Below are positions 6,585-10,947 of a stretch of DNA of 10,947 nucleotides, piece by piece. Position 1 is the stretch's first letter. Every line of letters starts with the position of its first letter. Below the pieces are notes generated by a model, which saw nothing but the letters and a program-made list of their open reading frames with translations, had not been told where the DNA came from and made no database searches. The position numbers were made by a program, and so were the translations under genes. The stretch is from Kiritimatiellia bacterium (GTDB taxonomy: Bacteria > Verrucomicrobiota > Kiritimatiellia > RFP12 > UBA1067), in assembly GCA_028701555.1 (NCBI GenBank), contig JAQVQN010000039.1, positions 1-10,947 on the forward strand. The letters run 5' to 3'.

Positions 6585-7544
6585 ATGCACACGCTTTTCA
6601 TTAAAATGCTTCCGCTGGTGCTGCTGACGCTGGCGGGCTTTCTGCTAAACCGCCTAAAGTGGATTGATGCCAACTTCAACCGCCAGTTGTCGCTGGTGAT
6701 GATCAACGTCTTCTATCCCTGCCTGATCTTAAGCTCCATTTTAAGAAACTTCACATGGGAGACGCTCTGGCGCAATTGGATGGCGCCGGTCGGCACAGCC
6801 TTGATTCTATTGTGCGGCTGGCTGGTTGGCCGCCTGACCCTGTCGCTGCTCAAACACCGGACAGAAGCTACCCAGCGCAGTTATCTCTTCGCCTGCCTGA
6901 TGAACAACTACTCGTTCCTGCCAATACTTATGGCTGCCGCTCTGTGGGGCGAGGGTGCCGTGGCCCTGATCATATTCGCAAGCCTCGGCGCTGAGTTGTG
7001 CGTGTGGACGCTGGGCGTCAAGACCCTGACCGGCGGACACCTGAACCTGAAACTGCTTAGAGACCTGTTCAGCCTGCCAATGTTGGCTCTGCTGACATCC
7101 TTTCTTTTGCTGGCCGTGCGCTCCCTTTGCGAAAGGCATGGCAGTCTGCCCGTAACGGGCAGTTGGATTGACGAGCTTTTGCGCACCGTGCTGGAAACGT
7201 TCAGGATGGCCGGCGGTGCCACGATTCCGGCATCGGCATTGGTCTGCGGTTCGCGCATCGCAATGCTGCACCCGCGGAAAATCTTATCGCAACTCGTCGG
7301 CGGCTCGGTCTTTTTGCGTCTGGTGCTGGTACCTGCAATCTGTATCGCTGCCCTGCTGATAGTCCCGCTGCCGACCGAAGTTAGAAATGTGCTGGCTCTG
7401 ATAGCGGTAATGCCGGCAGCCATGGTGAGCGTCACCTTCTCAGAGGTTTACGGCGGCGACGCGGATTATTCAGCCGCAGCAGTGCTGGTCTCGCACATCG
7501 TGTGCCTGATTACCATACCTGTCTGGCTGTGGCTGGTACTGTGA
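6585..7544 (+). CDS. AEC-family (auxin efflux carrier-like) permease
   Basis: A 319-residue hydrophobic inner-membrane protein of the AEC family (bacterial members carry small organic or amino acids). About ten membrane segments can be seen, roughly at 3-20, 33-52, 65-87, 97-120, 123-143, 160-178, 212-230, 248-270, 273-292 and 298-318. Family-like stretches are INVFYPCLILSSI in segment 2, MNNYSFLPILMAAALWG in segment 4 and GGATIPASALVCGSRIA in the second half. The ATG at 6585 is chosen over an in-frame one at 6498, which lies inside the upstream gene; the first residues (MHTLFIKMLPLVLLTLAGF) then start segment 1 directly. There is no good Shine-Dalgarno, so translation is probably coupled to the HydG-like gene ending at 6580. 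The substrate is unknown; it may move the substrate or product of its neighbour. Confidence 0.85.
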   Translation: MHTLFIKMLPLVLLTLAGFLLNRLKWIDANFNRQLSLVMINVFYPCLILSSILRNFTWETLWRNWMAPVGTALILLCGWLVGRLTLSLLKHRTEATQRSYLFACLMNNYSFLPILMAAALWGEGAVALIIFASLGAELCVWTLGVKTLTGGHLNLKLLRDLFSLPMLALLTSFLLLAVRSLCERHGSLPVTGSWIDELLRTVLETFRMAGGATIPASALVCGSRIAMLHPRKILSQLVGGSVFLRLVLVPAICIAALLIVPLPTEVRNVLALIAVMPAAMVSVTFSEVYGGDADYSAAAVLVSHIVCLITIPVWLWLVL

Positions 7545-7590
7545 CCCCGACATACGGAGAAGGGGCGTGCGTCGCTCGTCCCTAACGTCC

Positions 7591-7610
7591 GGGCAAGCAG
7601 ACGATTGCCC
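7591..7610. terminator. Weak hairpin between convergent genes
   Basis: GGGCAA (7591-7596) and TTGCCC (7605-7610) form a 6-bp stem with an 8-nt loop between the stops of the AEC permease and lptD. No T-run follows on either strand, so termination here is only a possibility. Confidence 0.3.
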
Positions 7611-7632
7611 CCCCGCGCTTCGCACTCTATGA

Positions 7633-9897
7633 TTACCATGTCAGCCACTGATCGGCGGTAGAGCGCTCTTCGGCGCGCAGCCACATCATGATGGCAACGC
7701 GGAAATCGTCATCTCTCTCGCTGATGCGGTCGATGCGCTGATAGCCGTGGACATACGCGGCCCTGAGCTGAAAAACCAGGCAGTCGAGCTGATACTGCAG
7801 ATAACCACCGACCTCGTCTATATCGCTACAGCGTGCATCATATCGCGCATAAAGGCTCCATGACCAAATGTCGTTGAGCTCATGCGTGAAACCGCCGTAG
7901 ACCAGATTCTCGTTCACGCGACTCCATTGTGCCACCGGCGAAAGGTCATAGTCTAATAAGTCATGGTCGCGGCCCAGATATCCGCCACCAAAGCGAAACT
8001 TCTCCGTCAGCCGATAGAACGCGCTGAGATCGACATAAGCGAGAACATCATTTTGGGCATCCCATTCGGCGTGAGCTTTGAGATCGAAATCTTCGTTCGG
8101 CATGAAAGACACCTTGGTGCCAGCCAACTGCACACCATCCTCGTTGATCGGCCCATCGGTGTCGAACGGTATGCCTAGGTAAACGTCCCAATCAAGAACC
8201 GTGCGCATGCGGCCTTTGGAGTCGCGGGTCTGCAAAAGATTCCGGAAGCCGGGGCGCAGACCGTGCCAGTCGTAAGGCAGCCATGTGCCATCGAATCCGA
8301 AACGGTCAAGCCAGCCGGAAGAACGATCGAAGCGATCAACCCCGTAAACGCGGCCGTTGTCGGCGCTGTAATGAACAGGCTGGTAACTGTAGTCCAAATA
8401 CGGCTCAACCACATGACGGTATCCACTCTTCCAGTCCGAGGTGGCGCGTAGCGAAGCTTGAACGCCTAGGTCTGCTGAGTGCCTGAAAACGTCGCTTTGC
8501 CGTTCGGTGTCTGAATAATAGGTTCCGCGATACCCCGCACGCGGCACCACGCTAACAACATCGCCGAGCTTGAAGGGGTATGTCAGGCGGTGCGCCGTGT
8601 CTACCCGCACCAAGTTGTAATCGGCCCATGAACCGGGATAGTACATGTAGTCCGGCAGCGCGTTCTCATATTTAGCCGCATCGCGGTTAAGATAGCCAGC
8701 CCGTGTCTGGCTCTCGTAATTTATGCCCGTATCAAAGACCGGTTGCGGCATGATGTTAAGCCAGCCTTCAGGCAACCGTGCCACCCCCGCGTAAAAATCA
8801 TTCAACGGCCCGCTGGCAAGGACGCCAGCGGCCCAGGTGTGCTCACGGTGCGACAGAGAAACGAAATTAATAGGGATGCTTTCGCCTCGGTTGGCGCGGT
8901 CAAAGAAATCACCAGACACCTCTGAATCGCTGACGTACATTCCCCTTAAAAGGAATTGATCCCGTGGCGTCAAGTCCGCCGCATGCCGCAGACGCAGGCG
9001 ATAACGCTCGTCGTTGATTTTTGACATCCAGTTCATGTCCCGCATTTTGTCTGGCGGGTCCTGATCCCAAGCATAGTATGTCTCCAGCTTGCCTTTGCCC
9101 CACTCGCGCAAATCCCATGTGAAATTCTGGCCGACGGCCACCCCGCGCCGCGTGCGATAATCTAAATGCGTTGAACCGTAAAGTTTGGGCCCTCTATCGC
9201 GCGGTGACTCATAAATGTTAAACACGTATGTACCCAATAAGTAAGCGCCCCACTTTGAAGTATACCCCGGAATCAGGCGGAACCCGTAATGCGTGTCTAT
9301 GTCACGGTAGTAGTAGGGCAGGTATCCGAAAGGCACACCGAACAGAAAAGGCACCGCGTTGAAAACCTCGACATAGTCATTGTCTTTATAACGGCCGCGC
9401 CCGGAAACATGCCAATGCCAATGCCCAGGCGCGTTGGTGCAGGTGGTCACGCACATATGACGGGCATCATAAACACCATCCTCACGACGCGTGACCTCCT
9501 CGGCGCTGACATGGAAAACTCCGGCCTGCATCGCCCCGACGCCAGTCAGCCCGGCTCCAGTCTTGTAGTTGTACTCGATATAATCCCCCGACCACGAGCC
9601 AAAACCACTCTGGCGGAGCACCACATTGCCCCTAGCCTGGATGTCGCCCTTGTCGCGGTGCAAACGCACACGGTCGGCGCTCATCTCGTGATTCTTGGAA
9701 CGCACCTTGACATTGCCGGTAGCTGTGACCCATCCGCTTTGACGATCCACCTCAAATTTGTCGGCCAATATCTCGGCACTGCCGTCATCCGCCTGCTCCG
9801 GCGGTATTACGCTGTTCGCTGAATCGGCCCGCACCGCGACACAACCTGTCACAGCCGTAAACCCGACCACCAATGCCAAAACCGTTATTCGTTTCAT
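7633..9897 (-). CDS. lptD: LPS-assembly outer-membrane protein LptD
   Basis: A 754-residue protein that, with LptE, inserts lipopolysaccharide into the outer leaflet of the outer membrane. An N-terminal signal sequence (about 1-24, cleavage probably after VRA) is followed by an OstA/LptA-like beta-jellyroll domain (about 40-135; e.g. SAEILADKFEVDRQSG, VTATGNVKVRS, IQARGNVVLRQ). Next come the LptD hallmark CVTTCTNAPGHWHW (149-162) and FLFGVPFGYLPYYYRD (184-199), then a long aromatic-rich alternating-strand region that is the 26-stranded barrel, to the C-terminus. Cysteines are at 19, 149, 153, 690 and 706; Cys706 (in QYQLDCLVF) corresponds to the conserved C-terminal Cys region that forms the folding disulfides in E. 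coli. The VTGC at 16-19 resembles a lipobox, but LptD is not a lipoprotein and type I cleavage fits better. It follows the RNase E/G gene by 49 nt on the same strand, with a weak ribosome site. Confidence 0.92.
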   Translation of the reverse strand: MKRITVLALVVGFTAVTGCVAVRADSANSVIPPEQADDGSAEILADKFEVDRQSGWVTATGNVKVRSKNHEMSADRVRLHRDKGDIQARGNVVLRQSGFGSWSGDYIEYNYKTGAGLTGVGAMQAGVFHVSAEEVTRREDGVYDARHMCVTTCTNAPGHWHWHVSGRGRYKDNDYVEVFNAVPFLFGVPFGYLPYYYRDIDTHYGFRLIPGYTSKWGAYLLGTYVFNIYESPRDRGPKLYGSTHLDYRTRRGVAVGQNFTWDLREWGKGKLETYYAWDQDPPDKMRDMNWMSKINDERYRLRLRHAADLTPRDQFLLRGMYVSDSEVSGDFFDRANRGESIPINFVSLSHREHTWAAGVLASGPLNDFYAGVARLPEGWLNIMPQPVFDTGINYESQTRAGYLNRDAAKYENALPDYMYYPGSWADYNLVRVDTAHRLTYPFKLGDVVSVVPRAGYRGTYYSDTERQSDVFRHSADLGVQASLRATSDWKSGYRHVVEPYLDYSYQPVHYSADNGRVYGVDRFDRSSGWLDRFGFDGTWLPYDWHGLRPGFRNLLQTRDSKGRMRTVLDWDVYLGIPFDTDGPINEDGVQLAGTKVSFMPNEDFDLKAHAEWDAQNDVLAYVDLSAFYRLTEKFRFGGGYLGRDHDLLDYDLSPVAQWSRVNENLVYGGFTHELNDIWSWSLYARYDARCSDIDEVGGYLQYQLDCLVFQLRAAYVHGYQRIDRISERDDDFRVAIMMWLRAEERSTADQWLTW

Positions 9898-9946
9898 AAC
9901 TGACGCCCACTGGTTAAAAATTAAACCTGCTCAAGCCACATCATTG

Positions 9947-10947
9947 TTATACCGTTTTTGTCTCGCCAACGGAATACAAAACCTTTCCGGTCTGCCCGTC
10001 CGCTATGCTGAACGACTCGGGGTGACGGTACATTTCGGACTTGAACGTGAGCTTGCCGGTGTACCGCCGCTGCAATTCCACCAGAAACGCTTCGTCTTCG
10101 GTGCGCAAACGCTCCAGAACACCGGGCGCCACGACAATCTGTAAGTCAACTGCCCTTCCCTCGTGACGGACTTTGCGCATCAGCGCCGCTATTTGGCGCT
10201 GTATGTCAACGCTCAAAGCCAGCGGTGACTTGATCAGACCGTGGCCGCGGCAATACGGGCAGTCAGAGTACATTTGCGAGAGCAGGCTCTCTTCCTGACG
10301 CTGACGCGTCATTTCCATCAGGCCGAGTTCTGAGATCGGCAAAACATTAGTTCGCGCCCGGTCGCGTTTGAGAGCCTGTTTCATGGTCTTATAGACCGAG
10401 TTCTGATGCTTGCGCGACTTCATGTCGATCAAGTCCACCACCACCAGACCGCCAATATTACGCAGGCGCAGTTGCCGGGCCACCTCTTCCACCGCCTCCA
10501 GGTTAACCTCCAAGATCGCGTCCTCCTGCGAACCCTTGCCGCGATGACGGCCGGTGTTGACGTCGATCGAGATCAGCGCCTCGGTCTCGTCAAAAACCAG
10601 ATAGCCTCCAGACTTGAGGTTTACCTTGCGCCGGAAGGTCTCCTCCAACTGCCGCTCTACCCCGTAATGATCGAAGATCGCCAACTGGCCGCTGTAGTGG
10701 TTGATGACATTCTTGGCCCGGCGGGAAATTTTTCCCGCCACGTTGCGTATGCGCGTGTAGGCCTCATTGTCATCGATCGTCACGCGGTCGATCTCTTCAG
10801 TAAGCCAGTCACGCACAACACGTTCGACCAAGTCGGGTTCCTGGTATACACAGGCGGGCGGGCGCAAGTTCTTGATGTTATCCTGAAGCTCTTTCACGAC
10901 TCCCACAGGTTGCGCAGGTCTCGCACGAAGGCGCGCTTGCTGGCACC
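9947..10947 (-). CDS. rng: Ribonuclease E/G family endoribonuclease, 5'-partial, apparent frameshift
   Basis: The catalytic part of an RNase E/G-type single-strand-specific endoribonuclease that processes rRNA and mRNA. Visible family landmarks, in order: CVYQEPDLVERVVRDWL, then FDHYGVERQLEETFRRKVNL, then LISIDVNTGRHRG with the catalytic Asp and Asn (codons near 10560), then GGLVVVDLIDM with the second metal-binding Asp, LGLMEMTRQR, and the CPYC zinc-link motif. The protein ends soon after this, so it is of RNase G length with no RNase E-type scaffold. The N-terminal S1 domain lies beyond the right edge. At the edge, residues GASKRAFVRDLRNLWES (10947-10897) are in another frame and end at TGA 10894-10896, while the following VKELQDNIKN is in the main frame: one base appears to be missing around 10897-10905. 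The GTG at 10906 is therefore not a true start. E versus G naming is tentative. Confidence 0.9.
   Translation of the reverse strand, partial: CQQARLRARPAQPVGVVKELQDNIKNLRPPACVYQEPDLVERVVRDWLTEEIDRVTIDDNEAYTRIRNVAGKISRRAKNVINHYSGQLAIFDHYGVERQLEETFRRKVNLKSGGYLVFDETEALISIDVNTGRHRGKGSQEDAILEVNLEAVEEVARQLRLRNIGGLVVVDLIDMKSRKHQNSVYKTMKQALKRDRARTNVLPISELGLMEMTRQRQEESLLSQMYSDCPYCRGHGLIKSPLALSVDIQRQIAALMRKVRHEGRAVDLQIVVAPGVLERLRTEDEAFLVELQRRYTGKLTFKSEMYRHPESFSIADGQTGKVLYSVGETKTV

Noticed and set aside
9289..9822. A 177-residue plus-strand frame opposite lptD
   Set aside because: Antisense to the strongly conserved N-terminal half of LptD; no independent support.
9902..9930. Small inverted repeat (GGTT...AACC) between the RNase gene and lptD
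   Set aside because: Only four paired bases plus mismatches; too weak for a terminator or operator.
10904..10906. GTG at 10906 as the start of the RNase gene
   Set aside because: The remaining protein would lack the S1 domain and the first part of the catalytic region, and family-like residues continue upstream in another frame.

Overview
The window is ordinary chromosomal DNA of a Gram-negative bacterium: it carries an LPS-assembly outer-membrane protein (LptD). It encodes a HydG-type radical SAM enzyme typical of anaerobes, a corrinoid-type methyltransferase of the uroporphyrinogen-decarboxylase superfamily under an AraC-type regulator, and the start of an HpiC1/PEP-CTERM-like secreted protein. 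Together these suggest an anaerobic member of the PVC group (Kiritimatiellota/Lentisphaerota-like). That placement is an inference from gene content, not from a marker gene. I see no tRNA, rRNA, CRISPR array, insertion sequence or prophage.

Layout, left to right. (1) 1-1449, minus strand: a UroD-superfamily methyltransferase followed 16 nt later by the 5' end of a secreted protein that runs off the left edge. (2) 1450-1630: divergent control region with two near-identical 14-bp direct repeats exactly 20 bp apart, a plausible AraC-family operator. (3) 1631-2542, plus strand: the AraC-family regulator. (4) 2543-2706: convergent gap with a striking long hairpin. (5) 2707-4561, minus strand: an ammonium module, amtB then a PII gene (glnB/glnK type). 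A good -24/-12 sigma-54 promoter match lies about 55 bp upstream of the amtB start, so nitrogen control via RpoN is likely. (6) 4562-5044: about 480 bp without a gene, holding that promoter, several small palindromes, and a candidate promoter and leader for the next gene. (7) 5045-7544, plus strand: a HydG-like radical SAM protein and an AEC-family permease 4 nt downstream, probably one operon. (8) 7633-10947, minus strand: an RNase E/G-family gene followed by lptD.

The observations most worth following up are: the HydG homologue lacks the middle cysteine of the auxiliary-cluster motif (Gly426) but has new cysteines nearby, and is paired with a permease rather than hydE/hydF; the RNase E/G reading frame is broken by an apparent one-base deletion near the right edge; the PII protein lacks the uridylylated tyrosine at position 51; and amtB has a sigma-54 promoter with palindromes at enhancer-like distances. 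I do not see convincing evidence for a wholly new multi-gene system; the HydG-like/AEC pair is the closest candidate.
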